Positions 52,294-61,218 of a stretch of 64,000 nucleotides of DNA are shown piece after piece (position 1 is the stretch's first letter; each line of letters starts with the position of its first letter). The translations under genes were made by a program, and so were the position numbers. A model generated the notes under the pieces. That model was not told the DNA's origin, searched no databases, and saw only the letters and a program-made list of their open reading frames with translations. The DNA comes from JAHBTB01 sp964451255 (GTDB lineage Bacteria > Armatimonadota > Fimbriimonadia > Fimbriimonadales > Fimbriimonadaceae), in NCBI GenBank assembly GCA_964451255.1, contig CAYVHL010000001.1, positions 1,116,001-1,180,000 of the forward strand, read 5' to 3'.

Positions 52294-52586
52294 AAAGACT
52301 TTCGGACGTTCTATCAGGCGCTTTGGCGAGTCCAGAACTGCTCAGGGCGGCCCGTGCACAAATGGTGATGCGCAGATGGGAAGAGGCCGTCGGGCCGTTC
52401 TTGGCGGACAAATGCGTGCCCGACCGATACGACCATGGGACGCTCTGGGTGGCGGCGGCAGGTTCCGCGTGGGCCCAGGAGTTGCGCATGCGACGACTAC
52501 AAGTGACCGAGGTTTTGAACAACATGGCCCGGGAGAACTTGTTCACTGACTTACGGGTCGGCGTGCGCAGACCGCGTCAGAACTAG
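52290..52586 (+). CDS. dciA: DUF721 protein DciA, replicative helicase loader
   Basis: 98-aa protein of the DUF721/DciA family, which loads the replicative helicase DnaB in bacteria lacking DnaC. KRLSDVLSGALASPELLRAARAQ, MRRWEEAVGPFLADKCVPDRYDHGTLWVAAAGSAWAQELRM is typical. The ATG at 52290 overlaps the recF stop (ATGA) and has GGAGCAAGG just upstream; an ATG at 52275 is also in frame but less likely. Confidence 0.85.
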   Translation: MKRLSDVLSGALASPELLRAARAQMVMRRWEEAVGPFLADKCVPDRYDHGTLWVAAAGSAWAQELRMRRLQVTEVLNNMARENLFTDLRVGVRRPRQN

Positions 52587-52598
52587 GCAGGTTCCAAA

Positions 52599-53957
52599 GT
52601 GCGGGAGGAGATCACCCGCCGACCCTTGTTGGTCTCCGCCACGGCATTTGCGCTCGGTCTGTCCACTACATTTGTTTGGTGGCACGTGTTCTTTGCCTTG
52701 CCGTTCCCGTTTCTTGTCAGGGAGAAGCGTGCCACGTTGTGTTGGTGCCTGTTCTTCGCGCTCGGCTGGGTGTGGCGTCCAGTCCTGCCCACCGACCCTG
52801 TTTGGGAGACAAGACCCGTCCAGGTTGTCGGGCGGATCGCGAGCGTGCCGACCGACGTCATGTTCGGCCGACAATCGCTGCTGGATGCGGGAGGAAGACG
52901 CTACGTCCTCGTCACAGACCAAGACGTCTCGATCGGGGACACCGTACGGGTGGGAGGCCGACTCAAGCCATTGCGCGAGGGCTCTGGCACCGGCCACGGA
53001 GCGGTCGGAGAGTTGGAGGCCATCGGTGGCCTCGAAGTCGTCTCGCCAGGCCCTTTCCTGGGCAGATGGGGGTTGGCGCTCCGTGACAGCTTCCGCAGGT
53101 TTGTCGATCGGTCGCTGAGGCCCAAAGACGCCGCCTTGGTCGACGGCATCGCCTTCAACGTCTCGACACAGATCGACGAGGGCGATTACCGAGCGTTGGC
53201 GCGATCAGGCGTGGTGCACGTCATATCCACCTCAGGTGTGCACGTCGTCCTCGTAGCCGGGTTCCTGGCCTTTCTGGCGCGAAAGACACCTGTCCCCCGG
53301 CCTTGGAGCCTTGCGTTGCTCGCCGTGCTCCTGGTCGTCTATGCCTGCGCCGCTGGCCTGCGACCGCCGATGGTCCGGTCGGTAGGCATGGCCCTCATCG
53401 CCCTCTCCGCGTACATGTTCCGGCGGGAGCCCGACGGGATGACGTCGCTTGCCGCGGCATCGCTGGTCACGCTGCTCTGCGACGCTTGGGCGGTGGCCGA
53501 GGCGGGGTTCTGGCTGTCCGTTGTCGCTGTAGGCGGCCTTGTGCTGTTTGTCGACCCGTTCAAGACCACTGAGCGGCGTCGCGACCCGCAGACCTGGTTG
53601 AGAACCGCGTTCACGACGAGCGTGGTCGCCTCAGCGGCGACGCTGCCGATCATCGCGTCGATGTCCGGGCAATTGCCTCTGGTCGGGCCGCTGGCAAACC
53701 TGATGGCGATTCCGGCAAGTGAACTCCTGCTGATGTCCTCGCTCCTGTCGTGGCTCGTCAGCCTTGTCTTCTATCCCCTTGGCCACGGCCTTCTCGTCAT
53801 TACTAGCGGCCCCCTTCTGGCCGCATTGAGGGGTGCCGCTTCCGCAGGCCTGCTACCGGCGGCGTGCCCTGGTGTCCCCGGCTTCTCTGTCTACTGGTGC
53901 GTGTGGGTGTATGGTTTGGCGCTTGCCTTTTGGCGACCCTGGGTCCGTCCGGCGTGA
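52599..53957 (+). CDS. comEC: ComEC/Rec2 channel part (split gene, N-terminal half)
   Basis: 452-aa polytopic membrane protein carrying the ComEC OB-like start (VQVVGRIASVPTDV) and the competence-domain membrane region (HVISTSGVHVVLVAGFLAFLA, GLRPPMVRSVGMALIAL). ComEC forms the inner-membrane channel for DNA uptake. It ends after VYWCVWVYGLALAFWRPWVRPA with no beta-lactamase domain; that domain is coded by the next ORF in another frame. GTG 52599 lies 12 bp after dciA, so the genes may be co-transcribed. Confidence 0.85.
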   Translation: MREEITRRPLLVSATAFALGLSTTFVWWHVFFALPFPFLVREKRATLCWCLFFALGWVWRPVLPTDPVWETRPVQVVGRIASVPTDVMFGRQSLLDAGGRRYVLVTDQDVSIGDTVRVGGRLKPLREGSGTGHGAVGELEAIGGLEVVSPGPFLGRWGLALRDSFRRFVDRSLRPKDAALVDGIAFNVSTQIDEGDYRALARSGVVHVISTSGVHVVLVAGFLAFLARKTPVPRPWSLALLAVLLVVYACAAGLRPPMVRSVGMALIALSAYMFRREPDGMTSLAAASLVTLLCDAWAVAEAGFWLSVVAVGGLVLFVDPFKTTERRRDPQTWLRTAFTTSVVASAATLPIIASMSGQLPLVGPLANLMAIPASELLLMSSLLSWLVSLVFYPLGHGLLVITSGPLLAALRGAASAGLLPAACPGVPGFSVYWCVWVYGLALAFWRPWVRPA

Positions 53958-54792
53958 CTTCCTCGTCCTGTGGGCCCTCGTCGGGCTCGCCGGTATTGGA
54001 GCGGAAGTCGCGCGGCGACACCATGCGCCGCGCCTGACCTTCCTGCAAGTGGGTCAGGGCGACTGCACGGTCTATCAGGGCGACGGATATGTCATGGTCG
54101 TCGACGCGGCCGGGAAGACCGACCACTTTGACGCGGGCGAGCGCTTGGCTGTGCCCGCAATGCGGCGGCTGGCCGTAGACAGGATCGACCTGCTTGTCTT
54201 GACGCACCCGGACTCCGACCATGTTGGCGGTCTCGCCGCCTTGTCTTCCCACTTTCGGATAGGCGCAGTGGCCGTCCCGTGGCACTTTCAAGGCAACCTC
54301 GAGATGCTCTCCACCTTACGTGCCGCCGGGATCGAGCCTGGGCGGGTCCATTGGATTCGGGATGAGCAGACCCTTCACCTTGGTCGTGCGGAAGTGCTCC
54401 TCTGGACGGCTCCTGCCAGACTGGCCGCAGCGGACAATGACGGCTCCATGCTGACGAAGATCACGCTTGAGAAGGGCACTGCGGTACTGACCGGGGACGC
54501 AAGCTCGGAGGTTGAGGACTGGTTGGCCGACCGACCAGGCTGGGACGCCCAGGTGCTCAAGGCCGGACACCACGGAAGCAAAACATCAACTTCGACCAAA
54601 TGGTTGACATCCGTACGGCCGAACTGGGTGGTCTTCAGTTGTGGAGTCGACAACATGTACGGCCACCCCTCGCAGGAAGCGCTAGAACGAACTCAAAAAG
54701 AGGCGCAAATCTGGCGAACCGATCGGCAGGGCGAGATGACCTTCACCCTGAGCCCATCAGGATTCGTTCCGGTCAGCCACCGAACTCCTTGA
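53911..54792 (+). CDS. comEC: ComEC metallo-beta-lactamase-like part (split gene, C-terminal half)
   Basis: 293-aa protein carrying the C-terminal ComEC domain: FLQVGQGDCTVYQGDGYVMVVDAAG and the metal motif THPDSDHVGG, then ...AGHHGSKTST. In whole ComEC this domain follows the membrane part in one chain. Here it starts at ATG 53911, 47 bp inside the upstream ORF in another frame, so the protein is made as two pieces or by frameshifting. The last 20 bp overlap valS. Confidence 0.85.
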   Translation: MVWRLPFGDPGSVRRDFLVLWALVGLAGIGAEVARRHHAPRLTFLQVGQGDCTVYQGDGYVMVVDAAGKTDHFDAGERLAVPAMRRLAVDRIDLLVLTHPDSDHVGGLAALSSHFRIGAVAVPWHFQGNLEMLSTLRAAGIEPGRVHWIRDEQTLHLGRAEVLLWTAPARLAAADNDGSMLTKITLEKGTAVLTGDASSEVEDWLADRPGWDAQVLKAGHHGSKTSTSTKWLTSVRPNWVVFSCGVDNMYGHPSQEALERTQKEAQIWRTDRQGEMTFTLSPSGFVPVSHRTP

Positions 54793-57385
54793 TCTGCCTA
54801 CTGGTTGACTCCAGTTTCCCTCGCACGTCCGCGATATTCTCCCGCAACCGGGCGACGACCTCAGGCTTCGCGCGTTCGACAAACTGTGGGTTTGCCAGTT
54901 GCCGCTCCAGTTTCTCCAGTTCGGCCCGGTGCTTCTCAAGATCCTTGTTGAGGCGAATGATCTCCTTGTCTTTGTCGATGAGCCCCTGGGTGGGAAGAAA
55001 GAACTCCAAGCCTGACGCGGTTGTCGAAAGGTGCTCTTCTTCGGGTTTGCCCCGTCGCAGTTCGGCGAACCACGCCTGGGTTCTCACGATTTCTTCGCCC
55101 TCCCCGAGGTCTCCGGTGAAATAGGCCACTGGCAGTTGCTTGATCGGCGAGGCGCCGCACTCAGCCCTTAGCGCACGAAGTGCCCTAGTCGCTTCGAACC
55201 AGCCGTCGACCTCAGCCTCTAGCTCCGGAGCTAACCATTTAGATAATGTCTCTGGCCAGGTTTCACACATGACAAAGGGCTTCTTATGCATGAAGGGAAG
55301 CTGAGAATAGACCTCCTCGGTCAGGTGTGGCATCACGGGATGTAACATGACCAAGAAGGCCCGCAAGCACGTCATGAGCACCCACTGGGGAGCCTGCTTG
55401 TGTTCAGGGTCTTGAAGCCGTGACTTGCAGATTTCGATGTACCAGTCACACAGCTCCGACCAGAAGAACGTGTAGAGGGCATGCACGGCCGTCTGCACGT
55501 CGTAGCCCTCGAACGCGTCCGTGACCACCTGGTGGCAGGCGGCAAGCCGACTGAGGATCCATTTGTCGATAGACTCCAGCGACGCAGGTTCATTGCCGTC
55601 GTATCCGTCTAGGTTCATGGACACAAACCGGCTGGCGTTCCACACCTTTGTGGCGAAGTTCCGGGCGTCGTCGATCTTGCGGGGGCCGTAACGAAGGTCT
55701 TGGTTGAACCCGGTCTGGCTGAAGAGGGCGAACCTCAAGGCGTCGGCACCCTTCGTCTCGATGATCTCTACTGGGTCGACGCCGGTTCCAAGGCTCTTGC
55801 TCATGCGTTTGCCTTGTTCGGTCAACACGGTGGCGTAGATGTATACATGCTTGAAGGGCTTTTGACCGGTGAGGTCGATTCCCATCATGATCATCCGCGC
55901 TACCCAGAGGTACAGGATTTCCCGGCTCGTGACTAGGACGTCGGTGGGATAGTAGGTCTTGAGGTCGTCCGTTTGTTCCGGCCAGCCCATCGTCGCGAAG
56001 GGCCAAAGGCCGCTGCTGAACCAGGTGTCGAGCACGTCGTCGTCTTGCCGGACGATCTTGTCGCCCCCCGCCTTTTCTTGAGCCTCATCCCAACTGAGCG
56101 CGGCGTAGGCAGTGCCGTCCTCGGTGTAGTACACGGGGATCCGGTGACCCCAAATGAGTTGGCGGCTGACGTTCCAGTCACGGATGTTACGCATCCATTC
56201 AAGGAAGACGTCCTTGTACCGGCCGGGAAAGAACTCGATCTCGTCTGATTCGGCGGCGGCGATCGTCGGCTCTGCCAGGGTCGTCTGTGAGGCGAACCAC
56301 TGCTCGCTTGCCAGGGGCTCGATGATGTCCTTGCTTCGGTCGCTGATCAGGATTGCGATCTCGTGGTCCTCGACCTTGTCCAGAGCTCCCTCGCGCACCA
56401 GTGCCTCGATCATCTTCTCTCGAGCTGCCTTGCGGTCTAAGCCCTGGAACTCGTCCCCGCCTAGTTCGGTGACGCGGCAATCCTGGTCGAGCATCAGTAA
56501 GACGGGCAGATTGTGGCGCGCGCCGACCTCGAAATCGAAGGGATCATGCCCTGGGGTGATCTTGACCGCCCCGGTGCCAAATTCGGGGTCGGGATAGATG
56601 TCTTCGATCAAGGGCACCTCGCGTCCCACGACCGGAACTACGAGAGTCTTGCCTACGAGTCCCTTGTAGCGGGCGTCGGTGGGGTGCACGGCCACGGCGA
56701 CGTCCGCCAAGATCGTCTCAGGCCGGGTGGTGGCCACGGTGATGTGTCCGGAGCCGTCCTTGAACTTATAGTTCACGTGGTAAAGCTTGCCTTGGATCGT
56801 CTGGCGCTCGGTCTCGATGTCGCTCACACTAGTCTTGAGCACAGGATCCCAATTGACGACGCGCAGACCGCGCTTGATCAGGCCTCGATCGAACCAATCG
56901 ACGAAGGTGGTGAGTACCGCTTTCGAATAGCCCTCGTCAAGGGTGAACCGAAGCCGTGTCCAGTCGAATGCGCAACCCAGCATCCGCAACTGCTTCAGGA
57001 TCGTGTCGCCGCTCTCCTTGCGCCATTCCCAAGCCTTCTCAATGAATTCGTCCCGACTGAGCGAGGAGGGGTCGATTCCTTGCTTCTGCAGACTCTTTCG
57101 GACGACAGCCTGGGTGGCGATGCCAGCGTGGTCTTGGCCGGGCAGGACAAGCACGTTAAATCCGCGCAGACGCTTGTAGCGGCCAAGCAGGTCTTGGATC
57201 CCGTAACAGAGGGCATGGCCCATGTGCAACGACCCGGTCACGTTGGGGGGAGGGATCGTGATTGTGAACAGCGGCCGTGTCGTGTCGGCGGGGGGTTGGA
57301 ACAGGCCCGCCTGCTCCCAGGCGCTGTACCATCTCGGCTCAGTCGATGGGGCGGAGTAACCCGCCGAAGGGGATGTGTCGCTCAT
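54773..57385 (-). CDS. valS: Valine--tRNA ligase
   Basis: 870-aa class I aminoacyl-tRNA synthetase. PPPNVTGSLHMGHA with the HIGH-like box HMGH at 54-57, the editing (CP1) domain (TVATTRPETILADVAVAVHP), DTWFSSGLWPFATMGW, and the RMSKSLGTG KMSKS loop are present. A C-terminal coiled coil (LIDKDKEIIRLNKDLEKHRAELEKLE) binds tRNA. TACACT (57419-57424) may be its -10, with GAAGG before the ATG; this gene therefore uses a short leader. Convergent with comEC, overlapping by 20 bp. Confidence 0.97.
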   Translation of the reverse strand: MSDTSPSAGYSAPSTEPRWYSAWEQAGLFQPPADTTRPLFTITIPPPNVTGSLHMGHALCYGIQDLLGRYKRLRGFNVLVLPGQDHAGIATQAVVRKSLQKQGIDPSSLSRDEFIEKAWEWRKESGDTILKQLRMLGCAFDWTRLRFTLDEGYSKAVLTTFVDWFDRGLIKRGLRVVNWDPVLKTSVSDIETERQTIQGKLYHVNYKFKDGSGHITVATTRPETILADVAVAVHPTDARYKGLVGKTLVVPVVGREVPLIEDIYPDPEFGTGAVKITPGHDPFDFEVGARHNLPVLLMLDQDCRVTELGGDEFQGLDRKAAREKMIEALVREGALDKVEDHEIAILISDRSKDIIEPLASEQWFASQTTLAEPTIAAAESDEIEFFPGRYKDVFLEWMRNIRDWNVSRQLIWGHRIPVYYTEDGTAYAALSWDEAQEKAGGDKIVRQDDDVLDTWFSSGLWPFATMGWPEQTDDLKTYYPTDVLVTSREILYLWVARMIMMGIDLTGQKPFKHVYIYATVLTEQGKRMSKSLGTGVDPVEIIETKGADALRFALFSQTGFNQDLRYGPRKIDDARNFATKVWNASRFVSMNLDGYDGNEPASLESIDKWILSRLAACHQVVTDAFEGYDVQTAVHALYTFFWSELCDWYIEICKSRLQDPEHKQAPQWVLMTCLRAFLVMLHPVMPHLTEEVYSQLPFMHKKPFVMCETWPETLSKWLAPELEAEVDGWFEATRALRALRAECGASPIKQLPVAYFTGDLGEGEEIVRTQAWFAELRRGKPEEEHLSTTASGLEFFLPTQGLIDKDKEIIRLNKDLEKHRAELEKLERQLANPQFVERAKPEVVARLRENIADVRGKLESTSRQIKEFGG

Positions 57386-57451
57386 ATTCGGTTACCTTCG
57401 TGTCGCGAAGACTCTTAGAGTGTACAACCGAGGCGTCAGCAATGCGGGGAC

Positions 57452-57467
57452 TGTTTCACGTGAAACA
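57452..57467. promoter_or_regulatory. parS site (ParB binding)
   Basis: TGTTTCACGTGAAACA, an exact 16-bp palindrome identical to the canonical parS of many bacteria, in the gap between valS and cdsA. ParB spreads from such sites to segregate the origin region; they usually lie within tens of kilobases of oriC. No other copy was found in the window. parA and parB are not in view. Confidence 0.93.
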
Positions 57468-57472
57468 GTTGC

Positions 57473-58303
57473 TCAGAGGCGGCTTCGAAGGAGATACAGC
57501 ATGGCGAAGAGGACGGGCATGGCGATGAGGAACGCGTCCATCCGGTCCAGCACGCCGCCGTGACCGGGAAGGAGGCCCCCGCTGTCCTTACGCCCGACCG
57601 CGCGCTTAAGGGCGCTTTGGAGCAGGTCTCCGATTTGGCCTGTAATGCCGCCGACAGCCCCGACTAGCGCCCCGATCCACCATGGTGGCCCAATGAAGAA
57701 GCTGAGGACGACGCCCGTGATAGTGGCGAACGTGAAGTGGGCGGCGGCGCCTTCCCAGGTCTTGTTCGGCGAGACGGACGGCGCCATCAGGTGTTTGCCG
57801 AACCGCTTGCCAAACACAAGCGCCGCCGTGTCGCCGATCCAGAGCGGGCCGGCGGCAAGGAGGACAAGATTGGGTGCGAAAGCATGCCCTGGCGACATGC
57901 CGGCCGACACCTGTTGTAGTGTGATCCCGGCGTAGAGCGGCGCCACAACCCAGAAGACGCTTAGGTAGTCGGTACCAGAAGCCCGCCCCTTTGCGAAGCG
58001 TCGCAAGAGGGAGGCGACACCGACCGCCAAGCCGAGCAGACAGGCGGCCCACGGCTTGGTCTGCCCGGAGACCAGAACCAAGGCAAGGCCCGCCAGTACG
58101 GCGGCTCCCATGAGAACCCACTTGGGAGTGATCTCCATCAGGTCGGCCAGTTCCCACACGCAGCAATAGAGCAACAGGCCGCCAAGCGCCAGCGACGGAT
58201 AGGGCGACGTCGCGTGGACGGCGAGCAACGTCAGCGCCAATAGGACGGCTGCGGTCGCGAGGCGTATTCTCAAAGGCTTAACAATGAGACGGCCCGGCGG
58301 CAC
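57473..58303 (-). CDS. cdsA: Phosphatidate cytidylyltransferase
   Basis: 276-aa membrane enzyme making CDP-diacylglycerol from phosphatidate and CTP. About seven helices. The CdsA signature is clear: RKDSGGLLPGHGGVLDRMDAFLIAMP, with TQIGDLLQSALKR-type helices before it. The GTG at 58303 falls inside the loop of a perfect hairpin that looks like the terminator of the upstream gene. A start at TTG 58273 (266 aa) is an alternative. Confidence 0.88.
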   Translation of the reverse strand: MPPGRLIVKPLRIRLATAAVLLALTLLAVHATSPYPSLALGGLLLYCCVWELADLMEITPKWVLMGAAVLAGLALVLVSGQTKPWAACLLGLAVGVASLLRRFAKGRASGTDYLSVFWVVAPLYAGITLQQVSAGMSPGHAFAPNLVLLAAGPLWIGDTAALVFGKRFGKHLMAPSVSPNKTWEGAAAHFTFATITGVVLSFFIGPPWWIGALVGAVGGITGQIGDLLQSALKRAVGRKDSGGLLPGHGGVLDRMDAFLIAMPVLFAMLYLLRSRL

Positions 58304-58319
58304 ATACGTCGCCGGGCCG
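58290..58319. terminator. Perfect 10-bp hairpin between cdsA and the collagen-like gene
   Basis: CGGCCCGGCG (58290-58299) and its exact complement (58310-58319), 10-nt loop. On the minus strand it follows the gene ending at 58339. No long T-run, so probable but weak terminator. The annotated cdsA GTG lies in the loop. Confidence 0.6.
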
Positions 58320-58338
58320 AGAAGTCATGGACGGCGGG

Positions 58339-59361
58339 TTACGGGTTGACCGTGACCTTGATCGTGGTCGAGTATGGTTTCTTGAGGCCGAAGGCGTCTT
58401 CAATGGTCAGCTTCACGACGTACTCGCCTGGCTTGCGGAAGCGCCGCGTCACGGTCTGGCCCTCGGCGTCGACGCCGTCGTTGTGCGCGGCGTCGAAGTT
58501 CCAAAGGTATCGCAGGGCAGTCGCGCCGCCGAATCCGTTACCAACGAAGGTGTATTCGTCACCGAACGCGAGGTTCAAGTCGGCCCTCGTGTTCATCTCG
58601 CCGTAGATCGGGGTCGGGTCGTTGACGATTTTGAGTTGCCCGACGTAGAACGTGCTGACGCTGTCCCCTGAGAGCGCGATCGACACGACCTGCATGTTTG
58701 TCTTCTCAAACCCAGTGATTGCCTGCAGGGGGATTCCCGCTGGTGCCCAACCGTTCTTGTCGGGGAACGTCGAAGAAAGGTCGATGTAGGCCTCAGACAT
58801 TTTGCCGTCGCTTGTCCCTACGACGACGCGGACTGTGGTGAGCGTGGGGGTTTCGGTTCTCGTGGCGGCTGGCCCGCCTTTTTGACCGCCCGGCAGTCCA
58901 GGAGCCCCACCTGGAAACCCGCCTGCGCCGGGGAAGCCGCCCGCTCCAGGCCGCCCGCCGCCCGTGTTGCCCGGCCTGCCGCCGGGACGGCCAAGGTTGC
59001 CGGGAGGTCCGCCCGGAACGCCGCCCGCACCGGGTTTGCCCCCCATGGTCCGGTTCGCGGTCGGCACCTGGATCATCAGTTCCAACAAGTTGTCACGGTT
59101 TTTCGTCGCGGCAGCCAAATCAACGGCCTTGTCAAACTTGATAATGCCGCCTTGGAAGAAGTTGCGAGAGGAGACCCTGATGGATGTCGTGCCTTCGAAA
59201 GCCAGCTCGTCTGCTTCCTTGATCGTCCCGCTTCCCCAAGAGGAGAGCTCGATTCCCTGGGCCTTAGCAGTCCGCGTCGGCGTATAAATCTCCTGTGACA
59301 GACCGATGACCGCCGCTAAGGAGAATGCGGCGATTGTCGTGGTTTTGATCCAAATAGTCAT
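58339..59361 (-). CDS. Secreted protein with collagen-like linker and PKD-like domain
   Basis: 340-aa exported protein (signal MTIWIKTTTIAAFSLAAVIGLSQ). Residues 28-95 are a beta-sandwich reminiscent of a carbohydrate-binding domain. A Gly/Pro-rich run of GGxPG units (about 100-165, GRPGNTGGGRPG and similar) follows, then a second sandwich (TPTLTTVRVVVG), ending with a PKD-like fold (LRYLWNFDAAH, GEYVVKLTIEDAFG). The linker resembles bacterial collagen-like sequence but lacks strict GXY repeats. Surface structural role inferred. CGAGG lies upstream of the ATG at 59361. Confidence 0.72.
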   Translation of the reverse strand: MTIWIKTTTIAAFSLAAVIGLSQEIYTPTRTAKAQGIELSSWGSGTIKEADELAFEGTTSIRVSSRNFFQGGIIKFDKAVDLAAATKNRDNLLELMIQVPTANRTMGGKPGAGGVPGGPPGNLGRPGGRPGNTGGGRPGAGGFPGAGGFPGGAPGLPGGQKGGPAATRTETPTLTTVRVVVGTSDGKMSEAYIDLSSTFPDKNGWAPAGIPLQAITGFEKTNMQVVSIALSGDSVSTFYVGQLKIVNDPTPIYGEMNTRADLNLAFGDEYTFVGNGFGGATALRYLWNFDAAHNDGVDAEGQTVTRRFRKPGEYVVKLTIEDAFGLKKPYSTTIKVTVNP

Positions 59362-59392
59362 TCTCAAGCCTCGATTGTTGCTAAGCCCTGAT

Positions 59393-60166
59393 CTACAGAC
59401 GCCGCAGTCGGGTGACCGATACAGCACGCCCTGTCTCATATAAGACGTCCACAACCACCCCACAGATTACACCAGGTTCGTTCGCCACCTCGAACCGAGC
59501 TGGCAATCCCGTGACGAACTTGTGGACGACGATGCTTTTGTCGACGCCGATCACACTGGGAACCGGGCCGCACATCCCGGTGTCCGTGATGTAGGCGGTG
59601 CCCCCTTCTAGCACGGTCTCGTCCGAAGTCTGCACGTGAGTGTGGGTGCCGACGACGACCGACACGCGTCCGTCCACATAGTATCCGAACGCGATTTTCT
59701 CACTGGTCGCCTCTGCATGGAAATCGACAAGGATGTGTTTTGTGCCAGCCTTGGCCAACAGGTCGTCGATGGCCGCGAACGGATCGCTGTAGCCGTCCAT
59801 GAAGACCCTGCCGCATAGGTTGATGACCGCCAGGTCGAGGCTTCCTTTCTGGACGTGGCACACGCCCCGTCCCGGAACGCCCTTGGCCATGTTGGCAGGG
59901 CGTACGATCGGCTTTCCTTTGTCGAGGTAGTCGTAGATCTCACGCTTGTTGAAGGCATGGTTTCCCAGCGTGATGGCGTCTACCCCGGATCGGAACAGCT
60001 CGTCCGCGATGTCCGGCGTGATACCGGCTCCCGCGGCAGAGTTCTCGCCGTTGACGACGATGAACTCTGGATTGAATTCGTTCCGCAAGGTCGGCAACCC
60101 ATCGACCACCGCCTTGCGGCCCGGTTTGCCGACGATGTCGCCAAGGAAAAGGACGCGGTATGTCAC
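59393..60166 (-). CDS. YmdB/TIGR00282 family metallophosphoesterase
   Basis: 257-aa calcineurin-like phosphoesterase. FLGDIVGKPGR, VVNGENSAAGAGIT, TLGNHAFNK, VDFHAEATSEK and GTHTHVQT supply the bimetal site. B. subtilis YmdB hydrolyses cyclic nucleotides and is encoded beside rny, as here. GTG 60166 overlaps the rny stop (GTGA). Confidence 0.92.
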   Translation of the reverse strand: MTYRVLFLGDIVGKPGRKAVVDGLPTLRNEFNPEFIVVNGENSAAGAGITPDIADELFRSGVDAITLGNHAFNKREIYDYLDKGKPIVRPANMAKGVPGRGVCHVQKGSLDLAVINLCGRVFMDGYSDPFAAIDDLLAKAGTKHILVDFHAEATSEKIAFGYYVDGRVSVVVGTHTHVQTSDETVLEGGTAYITDTGMCGPVPSVIGVDKSIVVHKFVTGLPARFEVANEPGVICGVVVDVLYETGRAVSVTRLRRL

Positions 60167-61218
60167 GGACTGACCACCTCGGTGACGCGGAACTCCCGGA
60201 TGACCGTGACGCGCACAGGGCCAGGGTACTCCAGTCCAGCCTTGATCCGGCGTCCGACTTGGACCGCGATTCGCTTTGCCCCTTCGTCATCGACTTCTTC
60301 CGCACGGACGTACACGCGGATCTCGCGTCCCGCCTGTACAGCGTAGGCCTTGTCGACCCCCTTGAGGCTGCTGGCGAGGGACTCCAGCGCCTCGAGCCGG
60401 GCGACATGGCTTTCCAGCTTCTCACGCCTGGCGCCGGGTCGCGACGCGCTCAGGGCGTCTGCGCAGGCGACGACCACGGCTTCGGGCCTCGAGCAAGGGA
60501 TCTCGTCGTGGTGGGCGCCGACAGCGTCCAGTACCGCGTCAGGCTCACCATGAAGCCGTAGGAACTCCATTCCAGCCAGGGCGTGCGGCCCTGGCCATTC
60601 TTGGCCCAGTGCTTTGCCGATGTCGTGGAGCAGCCCGGCGCGGCGGCAGACGGCCTCGTCGGCGCCGAGCTCGCCCGCAAGGACCGAGGCGATACCTGCC
60701 ACTTCGACGCTGTGCTCCAAAACGTTCTGGGTGTAACTAGTCCGAAATCGAAGTTGGCCGAGGACCTTGGCCACCGCTGACGGCAACGAGCCCGCCCTGG
60801 CCCGTGAAGCCGCGTCGTGCCCGGCGTCGACCAGCCCGCCCTCGATTTCTGCGAGGGTCGCTTCATGGAGCTCTTCGATACGGCCAGGGTGGATCCGTCC
60901 GTCCAGAATCAGGCTGACCAATGTCATTCGAGCCGCCTCGCGCCTAAGCGGATCGAAGCAAGACACAGTCACGGACTCGGGGCTGTCGTCGATGACCAGG
61001 TCGGTGCCGGTCACCGATTCGAAAGCCCGGATGTTGCGCCCTTCGCGCCCGATCAGCCTCCCCTTCATCTCCTCGCTGGGCAAAGGGACGACGACCGCGG
61101 CGGCCTCAGTGGCGGCGGTCGCTGCGACGCGCCGGACGACCCCGATCAGCAACCGTTTGGCGGCAAGCTCGGCTTCGGTCGGAGTCAGTCCGCTTGAACT
61201 TTCGTCGGCTCCCATCAC
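60163..61218 (-). CDS. rny: RNase Y-like protein lacking the membrane anchor
   Basis: 351-aa endoribonuclease of the RNase Y family. KH domain: SEEMKGRLIGREGRNIRAFE (about 47-66). HD domain: TQNVLEHSVEVAGIA, LLHDIGKALG, VGAHHDEIPCSRPEA. Normal RNase Y is about 520 aa with an N-terminal membrane helix and a long coiled coil. Here only about 45 residues precede the KH domain and none is hydrophobic enough to anchor. The start is GTG 61218 or ATG 61215, both touching the recX stop, so no hidden upstream part exists in this frame. Confidence 0.88.
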   Translation of the reverse strand: MMGADESSSGLTPTEAELAAKRLLIGVVRRVAATAATEAAAVVVPLPSEEMKGRLIGREGRNIRAFESVTGTDLVIDDSPESVTVSCFDPLRREAARMTLVSLILDGRIHPGRIEELHEATLAEIEGGLVDAGHDAASRARAGSLPSAVAKVLGQLRFRTSYTQNVLEHSVEVAGIASVLAGELGADEAVCRRAGLLHDIGKALGQEWPGPHALAGMEFLRLHGEPDAVLDAVGAHHDEIPCSRPEAVVVACADALSASRPGARREKLESHVARLEALESLASSLKGVDKAYAVQAGREIRVYVRAEEVDDEGAKRIAVQVGRRIKAGLEYPGPVRVTVIREFRVTEVVSP

